Virus record (IMG/VR): IMGVR_UViG_3300007735_000697 | Location: 1 to 38,246 of that record | Length of the DNA: 38,246 bases | Strand: one strand, 5' to 3' | Origin: a virus | Shown: piece by piece, positions 13,350 to 21,289 of the stretch | Position numbering within the stretch: the first letter of the stretch is position 1 | Layout: each line of letters opens with the position of its first letter | Program-made: the position numbers and the translations under genes | The notes under the pieces: model-generated | What the model was told of the DNA's origin: nothing | What the model saw: only the letters and a program-made list of their open reading frames with translations | Databases searched by the model: none

Positions 13350-15308
13350 ATGCCATTACAAGCAACTTCAGGAGCAGCATCATACGATGGTTTTGGAGGT
13401 GGTGTTCCTTTTGTCCCCACCTACATCGAAGAAGTATTCAGCACCTACCTGTACACCGGCAACAGCTCTACCCAGACGATCACCAACGGGATTGATCTGG
13501 CAGGTAAGGGCGGGTTGGTTTGGGCTAAGGACAGAACATTTGCCAACAGCCACCAACTTTATGACACGGCGCGAGGTGTTCAAAAGCGGCTTATGACAGA
13601 TCAGACAGCGGCGCAGGGCACAGAGACAACCGGCATTACAGCGTTCAACAGCAATGGTTGGACGATGGGCGCACAGTACGAGATCAATGACTCCGCATCT
13701 CGCTACGCCTCATGGACATTCCGCAAGCAGGCGAAGTTCTTTGATGTGGTGACGTATACGGGGAATGGAACTTCTCAAAACATTGCTCATAGTCTTGGTT
13801 CTGTTCCCGGATGCATCATCGTCAAGGCTACTTCGTATGCTTCAAATTGGATGGTGTACCACACCTCATTGGCAAATACTGAAGCATTGTTTTTAAATTT
13901 AACCAACGCAAAATCAACAGGCAGTTCTGCTTGGAATAGTACTACCCCCACAAGTACTGTTTTTAGTGTTGGGAATAATGGCAATGTAAACCTTTCTGGA
14001 GAAACCTACGTTGCCTACATCTTTGCTTCCAACGCAGGAGGCTTTGGCCTTACTGGTACGGACAATGTGATTTCGTGTGGGTCGTTTACTTGTGATGGGT
14101 CTGGAAACCTCGGCACAGTCACTCTTGGGTATGAGCCGCAGTGGGTGCTAGTCAAACGCACAGATGCCGCTCAAAACTGGAACATTTTTGACACGATGCG
14201 GGGCATGTCGCTGACCAACCAGCAGACGCTAAACCCCAATTTGTCCAATGTAGAAGGCCCGTGGCCATCGTCATCGTATCTGTACCCCACTGCTACTGGG
14301 TTTGCTGGTTCTGGTAACTTCTTTGGCATTAACGCGCAGTGCATCTACATAGCCATCCGTCGCGGCCCGATGAAAACGCCGACGAGTGGGACGAGTGTGT
14401 TTAATCCAGTAGCAAGAGCGGGTACTGGTGCTGCAACGACTCAGAACACCAGTCTAAATGCGCCTGATCTTGCATTCACAATTCCGCGTGATGCTGCGGG
14501 CAACTCTTGGTCGTGGATTGATCGTTTGCGTGGTCAATTTAGTCTTGCCAGCAACAACACTAATCAAGAGTTTGATACAGCCCCTAACGCTCGATATTTT
14601 TCGGGGCAAACAAGTTATCAATATGATGGAAACGGTCAAAACCAATCCGGTACAAATTACATCCTTGAAGTTTTCAAACGCGCCCCCGGCTTCTTTGATG
14701 TGGCGTGCTTCACGACCGACGGGACTACGAACCAAAGGGTAAGCCACAACCTGACTGTTGCGCCTGAATTTATTATCACAAAGCGCAGGGATGCTGGTGG
14801 TGGCTGGTTCACGTACTCGGCAACCTTGGGCAGGTCAGGGTATGTTAGCGTCAACTCAACCGCTGCAAATAACTCGGGATTTTCAGATGTTTGGGGGACC
14901 AGCGACCCAACGGCGACTGACTTTGGCTACAACTGCCAAATCTTCACAAACAGTCCATATACAGGCCGAACTATCGTTGCTTATCTGTTCGCTACCGTTG
15001 CTGGCGTTTCAAAATGCGGGTCATACACAGGCACAGGCGCACTCCAGACCATCAACTGCGGCTTTACCAGCGGGGCTCGGTTTGTCCTCATCAAGCGAAC
15101 CGACAGCACAGGTGACTGGTGGGTCTACGACTCGGCACGCGGCATCACAAGCGGCAACGACCCATATCTGTTCTTAAACAGCACGGCGGCTGAAGTGACC
15201 GGAACAAACTACGTTGACACCGACACCACCGGCTTTAAGGTAACCGCAGCAGCCCCGGCAGGACTGAATGCCAGCGGGGGAACCTATATTTTCTTGGCAA
15301 TAGCCTGA
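13350..15308 (+). CDS. Tail spike/adhesin with four repeated beta domains (DUF7483-like)
   Basis: 652 residues. Four related units occur at about 130-225 (FFDVVTYTGNGTSQN), 237-330 (VISCGSFTCDGSGNLG), 448-545 (FFDVACFTTDGTTNQR) and 553-650 (KCGSYTGTGALQT). Each continues with a pattern V/I-hydrophobic-K-R/A ... W..Y/F followed by a beta segment ending in A-Y-I/L-F-A. I recall such repeats as DUF7483 in phage receptor-binding proteins; the name is unverified. Placement between the fibre and the chaperone gene suggests the distal host-recognition part. Repeats in such genes ease domain exchange, and base use here looks less uniform than in the fibre gene. Confidence 0.8.
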   Translation: MPLQATSGAASYDGFGGGVPFVPTYIEEVFSTYLYTGNSSTQTITNGIDLAGKGGLVWAKDRTFANSHQLYDTARGVQKRLMTDQTAAQGTETTGITAFNSNGWTMGAQYEINDSASRYASWTFRKQAKFFDVVTYTGNGTSQNIAHSLGSVPGCIIVKATSYASNWMVYHTSLANTEALFLNLTNAKSTGSSAWNSTTPTSTVFSVGNNGNVNLSGETYVAYIFASNAGGFGLTGTDNVISCGSFTCDGSGNLGTVTLGYEPQWVLVKRTDAAQNWNIFDTMRGMSLTNQQTLNPNLSNVEGPWPSSSYLYPTATGFAGSGNFFGINAQCIYIAIRRGPMKTPTSGTSVFNPVARAGTGAATTQNTSLNAPDLAFTIPRDAAGNSWSWIDRLRGQFSLASNNTNQEFDTAPNARYFSGQTSYQYDGNGQNQSGTNYILEVFKRAPGFFDVACFTTDGTTNQRVSHNLTVAPEFIITKRRDAGGGWFTYSATLGRSGYVSVNSTAANNSGFSDVWGTSDPTATDFGYNCQIFTNSPYTGRTIVAYLFATVAGVSKCGSYTGTGALQTINCGFTSGARFVLIKRTDSTGDWWVYDSARGITSGNDPYLFLNSTAAEVTGTNYVDTDTTGFKVTAAAPAGLNASGGTYIFLAIA

Positions 15309-15316
15309 GGTACAAC

Positions 15317-15802
15317 ATGGAAATCAGAGTACGAGATATCGGTGCGGTGATGCTAGAAAGCGAGTTCCGTGCCTATCAAAAGTCAATCGGTGGCCCTACT
15401 TGGGGTATTACAACGCCTGAGATTCTTGAAGCATTGGGTGCTGATCCTGTGTTTGAGGGGCCACAAGCCTCTGGCGGCACAATGTATCAGTACTCCATGC
15501 GACAAGGCGTGGAGCAAGTTGACGGTAAGTGGTACACCAAATATGTTCTTGGGCCAGTGTTTACCGATACACCAGAGGCTACCGCTGCCGAGCAGGAGGC
15601 TGCGTACAAGGCGCAAAAGGACGCAGAACAAGCTAAGGCTGTACGGACTGACCGTAATAAACGATTAGCTGACTGTGATTGGACTCAGTTGGTAGACAGT
15701 ACCGCTGACAAGGCTGCTTGGGCGGTGTATCGACAAGCCTTGAGGGACATTAGCGCACAGCCGGGCTTTCCCTGGAATGTGTCTTGGCCGGAGCAACCAT
15801 AA
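15317..15802 (+). CDS. Tail fibre assembly chaperone
   Basis: 161 residues. The C-terminal part (RNKRLADCDWTQLVDS ... AWAVYRQALRDISAQPGFP ... WP) matches the Phage_tail_APC tail-assembly chaperone signature, preceded by an Ala/Gln-rich helix (about 90-115). These proteins help fold or trimerise fibre C-termini. Its location immediately after two fibre or spike genes is the expected partner arrangement. Confidence 0.88.
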   Translation: MEIRVRDIGAVMLESEFRAYQKSIGGPTWGITTPEILEALGADPVFEGPQASGGTMYQYSMRQGVEQVDGKWYTKYVLGPVFTDTPEATAAEQEAAYKAQKDAEQAKAVRTDRNKRLADCDWTQLVDSTADKAAWAVYRQALRDISAQPGFPWNVSWPEQP

Positions 15803-15818
15803 AATAATAAGGTGAATC

Positions 15819-15983
15819 ATGGTTACTGAGGTAGAAGCAAAATTAACTACTCATGAGGCTGTGTGTGCTGAACGGTATGCCGGTATAAATGCAAGGCTAA
15901 AACGATTGGAGCAGATTCTGATTGTTAGTGCAGGTTCTATTCTTTTACTCTTGTTTGGGCTTGTTCTGAAGTTACCAAAATGA
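15819..15983 (+). CDS. XhlA-like small membrane protein
   Basis: 54 residues from ATG 15819 with an AAGGTGA site just upstream. It has an N-terminal amphipathic helix containing KLTTHEAVCAERYAGINARL, then KRLEQ and one transmembrane helix (about 34-50), ending in KLPK. This layout matches XhlA-type haemolysin or holin-associated proteins. It overlaps the next gene by four bases (ATGA), so translation is coupled. A lysis or membrane-anchoring role is likely but not proven. Confidence 0.75.
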   Translation: MVTEVEAKLTTHEAVCAERYAGINARLKRLEQILIVSAGSILLLLFGLVLKLPK

Positions 15984-16471
15984 TTGATCCGATAACGGCT
16001 ATGGCAGCGGTTAGTTCCGCTGTCAAACTTATCAAGAAAGCAGCCGCTACTGTAGATGATGTTGCTAGTCTTGGGCCTTTACTCGGTAAGTATTTTGACG
16101 CGAAACAAACAGCGGTAAAGGCTGTTAAAGAAGCAAAGAAGCAAAAAGGCAGTAATATGGCTCAAGCCATAGAGATTGAACTAGCCTTGAAAGCTCAGAA
16201 AGACTTTGAGGAACAAATCAAAGGATTATTCTTTAGCAGCAACAACATGGACATATGGAACAATATCCAAGCCCGTGTTGCACAGATGAACGCCGAAGAT
16301 AGAGCCGAAGAAGCAAGGGAGCGAGACAGGGCAAAAAAAGCTGCTAGGAGACAAGCAGAGATAAATGAACTCCTGATAGCAGGCACTCTGCTCACAATAA
16401 TCATAATCACGGTAACTTATTTCTTAGCAAAAATAGTGTTGCTGTGTAAAAATGGTGGTTGTTTATCTTGA
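15980..16471 (+). CDS. Helical protein with C-terminal membrane anchor
   Basis: 163 residues: an N-terminal MIDPITAMAAVSSAVKLIKKA segment, a long charged coiled coil (about 60-130, ending KKAARRQAEIN) and one strong transmembrane helix (about 131-154), then a Cys-containing tail. I recall similar MxDPxTA proteins in environmental podoviruses, without assigned role; ejection or membrane attachment is possible. It is coupled to the XhlA-like gene by an ATGA overlap. The promoter at 16468 begins inside its last codons. Confidence 0.75.
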   Translation: MIDPITAMAAVSSAVKLIKKAAATVDDVASLGPLLGKYFDAKQTAVKAVKEAKKQKGSNMAQAIEIELALKAQKDFEEQIKGLFFSSNNMDIWNNIQARVAQMNAEDRAEEARERDRAKKAARRQAEINELLIAGTLLTIIIITVTYFLAKIVLLCKNGGCLS

Positions 16472-16496
16472 CATTTCATAGAAAATCGGTTATAAT
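16468..16496 (+). promoter_or_regulatory. Perfect-consensus sigma-70 promoter before tail genes
   Basis: TTGACA (16468-16473), 17-base spacer, TATAAT (16491-16496), followed by TATAGG. The transcript should start near 16503, leaving only about 9 bases before the ATG at 16512, with AAGG abutting the start codon; initiation from this promoter would be nearly leaderless. Confidence 0.85.
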
Positions 16497-16511
16497 TATA
16501 GGAATATAAGG

Positions 16512-17165
16512 ATGTCTACAACGTACTTACAACTAGTGAATAATGTTCTTATCCGGTTACGGGAGAACGAAGTGTCGGCGGTTGGGGATACTCCATATAG
16601 TTCCTTGATCGGTGTGTTTGTCAACGATGCAAAGCGTGAGATTGAAGACTCCCATACCTGGAATGCCCTGAATCAAACCATTGTCATTCCTACAGTAGCC
16701 GGTACACGGAACTACACCCTGACAGGCTCAGGATTAAGGTTTAAGACAAACCAAGTCCTGAATGATACTGAGGATGTTCCGATGACTCAGGCACCGTCTA
16801 ACTGGATTGATCGACAGTATTTCTTAGGAACTGTTCAGGATGCTGCTCCGATCTATTATTGCTACAGCAAGGTAACTGCTGGAGGTGATACCAAGGTAGA
16901 TGTGTGGCCGCAGCCGGATACCGTATACAGCCTCCGGTTTGACCTTAATGTGCCTTCTGTAGACCTCTCGGCCAACAGCGATGCTGTGCTCGTTCCTCCT
17001 CACTTGGTTCAGTTACTGGCATATTCCAAAGCTGTGGGTGAGCGTGGTGAGGACGGCGGTAGTGGTTTTGCTGAAGCCTATCAACAATATCGTCTTGCTT
17101 TGGCTGATGCTATCGCATTGGAGCGTAACCGGTACGAAGAAGATGTTTCTTGGGAAGCAGTGTAA
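16512..17165 (+). CDS. Tail tube/head-tail adaptor protein (tubular A-like)
   Basis: 217 residues. MSTTYLQLVNNVLIRLREN with a helical start, VNDAKREIEDSHTWNAL in the middle and a C-terminal region of paired helices (LVQLLAYSKAVGERGED ... YQQYRLALADAIALE) match podoviral adaptors of the T7 gp11 type that ring the portal. It directly precedes the nozzle-like gene, the usual A-B order, with stop and start overlapping by one base. Confidence 0.82.
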   Translation: MSTTYLQLVNNVLIRLRENEVSAVGDTPYSSLIGVFVNDAKREIEDSHTWNALNQTIVIPTVAGTRNYTLTGSGLRFKTNQVLNDTEDVPMTQAPSNWIDRQYFLGTVQDAAPIYYCYSKVTAGGDTKVDVWPQPDTVYSLRFDLNVPSVDLSANSDAVLVPPHLVQLLAYSKAVGERGEDGGSGFAEAYQQYRLALADAIALERNRYEEDVSWEAV

Positions 17166-18703
17166 TGATTGCTAAACTTTTAACCACTTCTATCGCTGCT
17201 CCAGGCTTCAAGGGGTTAAACACTCAGGATAGTTCCGTTACGCTGGAAGATGGGTTTGCTACGGTTGCCAACAACTGTGTGATTGACAAGTTTGGTCGTA
17301 TTGGTGCCCGTAAGGGATGGACACCTAGCCATGCTTCTAATGCTGACCTGAGCACAGGTGCTGTTAAAGCTATCGGTGAGTTAATCACCGGTGCTGGTAC
17401 ATCGTACATTCTGGCAGCAGGAAATAACAAACTATTCAAGTTGTCTGGTAGCACCCTGACGATGTTGACCTACGGAGGTGGAGGCACTGCACCAACGATC
17501 ACGGACAGTAACTGGCAGATGGCTCCGCTGAATGGCTGCATGTACTTCTATCAGGCCGGACATGATCCCTTAGTGTTTGATCCTGCTGTCAGCAACTCTC
17601 AGTATCGCCGTGTGTCTGAAAAGACCGGTTATGTAGGGACAGTACAGCAGAACAACTGTGTGATTAGCGCTTATGGCCGCACATGGTCGGCTAACAACAG
17701 CAGCACCAAATCCACGGTGCAGTTCTCAGACCTGCTTGCAGGGCACATTCTGAGCACCGGCACAGCAGGCTCCTTGGATGTTTCTGAGATTTGGCCTAAC
17801 GGTGCAGATGAGATTGTTGGTTTAGCCTCTCACAACGGATTCTTAATTATCTTTGGTCGCCGTCAGATTCTGATCTATTCTAACGCTACCGACCCCAATG
17901 ACTTACAGTTGTCTGATGCTATCACGGGTGTTGGTTGTTTGGCTCGTGATTCGATTGTGCCGACAGGCACTGATGTAATCTTCTTGTCTGATAACGGTGT
18001 ACGGTCGCTGATGCGTACAATCCAGGAGAAGTCAGCACCTGTTCGTGACCTGAGCGCCAATGTTCGGGATGATTTGGTGGTTGAAGCGGTGTTAGAAGAC
18101 CCGGATGAAATCAAGGCCGTGTATTCTGATAAGGAAGGCTTCTATCTATTGTCTTTCCCTGCCCGTCAGTTAGTGTACTGCTTTGACATGAAGATTATGC
18201 TGCAGAATGGGTCTAATCGGGTGACTACATGGGATAGTTTGGTTCCTACAGCTTTCTGCTACACCCGCACAAAAGATTTATTGATGGGTAAAGCAGGTTA
18301 CGTTGCTAAATACGATACTTATAAAGACAACGCTGATACTTACCGATTACGATATTACACGAACTATTTTGACTTCGGTTCACCTACGACTCTGAAGATC
18401 ATGAAGAAGGTTGGCGTAACGGTGGTTGGTGGTGGTGGGTATCCTGTGGTTTTAAAGTTTGGCTTTGATTATAGTGACATTCTTAACAGCCGACAGTTTG
18501 CATTATCTAACGCAACTATTGCAGAATACAACATTGCTGAATATGCGTTAGCAGAATACGGTGGTACAATATTTGATAACAAGATTATCAATATCGGTGG
18601 CGCTGGTAAGGTGATTCAGTTAGGGTTTGAGACAGACGTAAATACAAAACCTATCTCAATTCAGAAACTCGATGTCTATGTAAAGACAGGAAAGATTCGT
18701 TAA
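17165..18703 (+). CDS. Tail nozzle protein (tubular B-like)
   Basis: 512 residues from ATG 17165, which shares a base with the preceding TAA; an upstream in-frame TTG at 17150 is rejected. The start region FKGLNTQDSSVTLEDGFATVANNCVIDKFGRIGARKGW is shared by podoviral nozzle and stabilisation proteins, and the rest is beta-rich with propeller-like repeats (GFLIIFGRRQILIYS, VIFLSDNGVRSL). It would form the distal tail tube through which DNA leaves. The identification rests on the N-terminal pattern, length and gene order. Confidence 0.82.
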   Translation: MIAKLLTTSIAAPGFKGLNTQDSSVTLEDGFATVANNCVIDKFGRIGARKGWTPSHASNADLSTGAVKAIGELITGAGTSYILAAGNNKLFKLSGSTLTMLTYGGGGTAPTITDSNWQMAPLNGCMYFYQAGHDPLVFDPAVSNSQYRRVSEKTGYVGTVQQNNCVISAYGRTWSANNSSTKSTVQFSDLLAGHILSTGTAGSLDVSEIWPNGADEIVGLASHNGFLIIFGRRQILIYSNATDPNDLQLSDAITGVGCLARDSIVPTGTDVIFLSDNGVRSLMRTIQEKSAPVRDLSANVRDDLVVEAVLEDPDEIKAVYSDKEGFYLLSFPARQLVYCFDMKIMLQNGSNRVTTWDSLVPTAFCYTRTKDLLMGKAGYVAKYDTYKDNADTYRLRYYTNYFDFGSPTTLKIMKKVGVTVVGGGGYPVVLKFGFDYSDILNSRQFALSNATIAEYNIAEYALAEYGGTIFDNKIINIGGAGKVIQLGFETDVNTKPISIQKLDVYVKTGKIR

Positions 18704-18704
18704 A

Positions 18705-18935
18705 ATGGCAAATTACACGAAAAGCACTAACTTTGCTGTCAAGGATGGCTTGGTTACTGGTAATCCTGCAAAGATTATCAAAGGAACTGAGATCGACACG
18801 GAGTACAATAACATTGCCTCTGCGGTTAGTTCCAAGGCTGACGCTAACAACGCTGCTCTAACCGGTACGGCTACGGCAGTGAATCTAACTGTTTCAGGAA
18901 CCCTGAATGCCACCGTTGATGGGGGTACATACTAA
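18705..18935 (+). CDS. 76-residue fibre-N-terminus-like protein
   Basis: MANYTKSTNFAVKDGLVTGN ... KGTEIDTEYNNIASAVSSKAD followed by a short beta repeat (LTGTATAVNLTVSGTLNATV). This looks like the virion-attachment N-terminus of a longer tail fibre, but here it stops after 76 residues. It may be an adaptor for the fibre made at 11586, or the remains of a fibre whose distal part was lost or moved. The stop shares one base with the next ATG. Confidence 0.7.
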   Translation: MANYTKSTNFAVKDGLVTGNPAKIIKGTEIDTEYNNIASAVSSKADANNAALTGTATAVNLTVSGTLNATVDGGTY

Positions 18936-19960
18936 TGGACTTATCTTCTTTCCTTCCCGGCCTGTTTAATGCTGGTATTTCGGCTTACACGGCCAATAAA
19001 GCAGCCGGTAACCTCCAGCAAGCAGGTCAGGCAGCGGCTCAACAAGCAGCCTTCCGCCCGGTAGGTATCACCACCCGTTTTGGTCGTACTGGCTTCCAGT
19101 ATGGTCCGGATGGTCGTCTGATCGGTGCGGGTTACCAGTTAGCCCCTGATGTCGCAGCAATGCGTGAGGCTACCTTAGGTTTAGCCGGTGGTGGCTTGCA
19201 GCAGGCTTTAGACGCACAACGGGCACAACAGGCCATCAACCAAGCTGGCATGGGGTTGTTCAATCTTGGTGCTGGTTATATTGCTCAGACTCCTCAGCAG
19301 GCCGCAGAGCAGTACATGACCCAACAGCAACAGTTGCTGGCTCCGGGGCGTGAACAGCAGTTTGCACAACTGATGAACCAACAGTTCCAGCGTGGTCGTA
19401 GCGGTTTAGCTACCGGCGCTACGCAAGCAGGCTTCCAAGCAGGTGCTCCTGGTTTACAGGCCACGAACCCTCAGATGGCTGCGTACTACAACGCACTGGC
19501 ACAGCAGGATGCTGCGTTGGCAGCACAGGCACAGCAGGCCGGTATGCGTCAGGCAGAGTTCGGTCAAGGGCTTATGGGCGGTGCTATCAACTTGGTTGGT
19601 AAAGGCTTCGGCTTACAGGAGGCCGCATTGTCTCCGTTCCGTACATCTTTTGGTTTAGGTCAAATGGTGGAACAGGCTGGCGGCGCTGGTCCGCTGGAAA
19701 TTAGCCGAGTTCTTGGTGGCGGTAATCCGGCAGCGGCGCAAGCACTGTTGTCTAGCGGCATGAGCGCAGCAGGCGTACAAGAAGACTATATGCGCGGTGC
19801 TGCTAAAGGATTAAATGACCCCATCGCTCAGTTGATCGGTGCTTTATCTAGAAGTCCCAACGCAGTAGGTGGAGCGAATACGCTTGGTTTTGGTTCCGGA
19901 GCAGGGTACGGTAACTTGGATTTAGGTCTAGAGTTAGGTCCATTTACGATGATTGGATAA
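18935..19960 (+). CDS. Internal virion-type protein, Gln/Ala-rich (first of three)
   Basis: 341 residues. A hydrophobic start (MDLSSFLPGLFNAGISAYTA), a FGRTGFQYGPDGRLIGAGYQL motif, then long Gln/Ala/Gly helices and a Gly-rich C-terminus. With the next two large genes it forms the three-gene set that podoviruses place after the nozzle gene for ejected core proteins. The family is not recognised; the role is inferred from order and composition. Confidence 0.7.
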   Translation: MDLSSFLPGLFNAGISAYTANKAAGNLQQAGQAAAQQAAFRPVGITTRFGRTGFQYGPDGRLIGAGYQLAPDVAAMREATLGLAGGGLQQALDAQRAQQAINQAGMGLFNLGAGYIAQTPQQAAEQYMTQQQQLLAPGREQQFAQLMNQQFQRGRSGLATGATQAGFQAGAPGLQATNPQMAAYYNALAQQDAALAAQAQQAGMRQAEFGQGLMGGAINLVGKGFGLQEAALSPFRTSFGLGQMVEQAGGAGPLEISRVLGGGNPAAAQALLSSGMSAAGVQEDYMRGAAKGLNDPIAQLIGALSRSPNAVGGANTLGFGSGAGYGNLDLGLELGPFTMIG

Positions 19961-19963
19961 AAG

Positions 19964-21289
19964 ATGGCTGAACAACTTAATGAACTTGGTGCAATGTTGG
20001 GTATGCTCCAGCAGGGGTTTACTCCTGAGCAGGCCCGTGCCCGTGTTGACGAAGTCCGTGCAATGCAGTTTGCTCAGTTGTCGCCTAGCCAGCAACGCAC
20101 CATGATGGGTTTCCAAGCAGGTCAAGGCTTAGGCCGGGGCATTAGCAGCCTATTTGGTGTGCAGCAGGAAGACCCTACTGTGCGTATGGCTACACAACTG
20201 CGGGCATTACAGCAGCAGTTTGATACCACTACTGCTGAAGGCATGATGCAGTATGCTCGTGCTTTACAGTCTGTTAATCCGCAGATGGCGCAGCAGGCCG
20301 CTTTAATGGCTCAACAGATGGCAACTAAAGAAGCAACTGTGGCTAAGACACAAGCAGAACAACAGCGTATTGAAGCGCAGGCAGGGCGTGAACGTACTTC
20401 ATTTGAACGTGAACAGAAACTTCAGGAAGCGTTGTCAACATTACCTGACGATGCTTCTGAAAGCCAATTATTGGGTGTTTTCCGTAAACACGGTGATCCT
20501 AAACAGGTTGCCTCTGCATTAGAAAATTCTCAGAAACAACGTGCACAAATTCAAGCCCGCATGGACGAGCAAGAGGCCCGTGCCCGTGCTCAACTTGAGC
20601 GTGACCGAGAACTGGCTAAAGATCGTGCAGAACGTGATGAAGCACAGCGTCGATTCCAAATGGAACTTGAGCGTATTCGTCAAGAAGGTCGTAGGGACCA
20701 AGCATCTTTTGTTGCGGCTCTAAAATCATCTGCGCCTCAAAACATGGACGATAAAGCAGCACAACAAGCACTAGCAATTACTACTGCACAGCCTGTTATC
20801 AATGAAGGTTCCGACCTGATTAAGAAGTTGTACACTCCTGAGGGTAAACGAGTAGAGGCATTCACTTTAACTCAACGAGGCGGTGCTGCTTTAGCTGCAT
20901 TAGCAGGGAAATCAACAGAAACTGGTAAACTTCAGTCTGATGTCCAATCTTTCTTAAACCGCGCTCGTAACGCTTATCTGTTAGCTGCTAAAGGTACCCA
21001 GACGGAAGGTGACGCGAAGCGGGCTATGGAACAGTTCTTCAACCAACTGGATTTCACCACGGCTGAAGGTGTGGAGCGTTCAATTAAACGTGTTCAGGAT
21101 GAACTGCGTAACCAACAGAATGGTGCCTCTGCTTACCTGACTTCTCGTGGGTTTAAGCCGCCAGAGGTTAGACAGGCAGAACCAACAGCAGCCGCAAAAG
21201 ATAACTTTTCGGTTGGTCAGATTTATAGGGATGCTAAGGGCAACCGTGCCGAATACTTAGGTAACGGCAAATGGAAGGAAATTAAATAA
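19964..21289 (+). CDS. Internal virion-type protein, long coiled coil (second of three)
   Basis: 441 residues. A Met/Gln-rich helical start, a very long charged coiled coil (about 115-250, many REQ, RAR and ERD runs), a helical C-terminal half (around QSDVQSFLNRARNAYLLAAKG) and a small beta end (VGQIYRDAKGNRAEYLGNGKW). It is probably a core or ejection protein. It follows the previous gene by three bases and its stop shares a base with the next ATG. Confidence 0.7.
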   Translation: MAEQLNELGAMLGMLQQGFTPEQARARVDEVRAMQFAQLSPSQQRTMMGFQAGQGLGRGISSLFGVQQEDPTVRMATQLRALQQQFDTTTAEGMMQYARALQSVNPQMAQQAALMAQQMATKEATVAKTQAEQQRIEAQAGRERTSFEREQKLQEALSTLPDDASESQLLGVFRKHGDPKQVASALENSQKQRAQIQARMDEQEARARAQLERDRELAKDRAERDEAQRRFQMELERIRQEGRRDQASFVAALKSSAPQNMDDKAAQQALAITTAQPVINEGSDLIKKLYTPEGKRVEAFTLTQRGGAALAALAGKSTETGKLQSDVQSFLNRARNAYLLAAKGTQTEGDAKRAMEQFFNQLDFTTAEGVERSIKRVQDELRNQQNGASAYLTSRGFKPPEVRQAEPTAAAKDNFSVGQIYRDAKGNRAEYLGNGKWKEIK

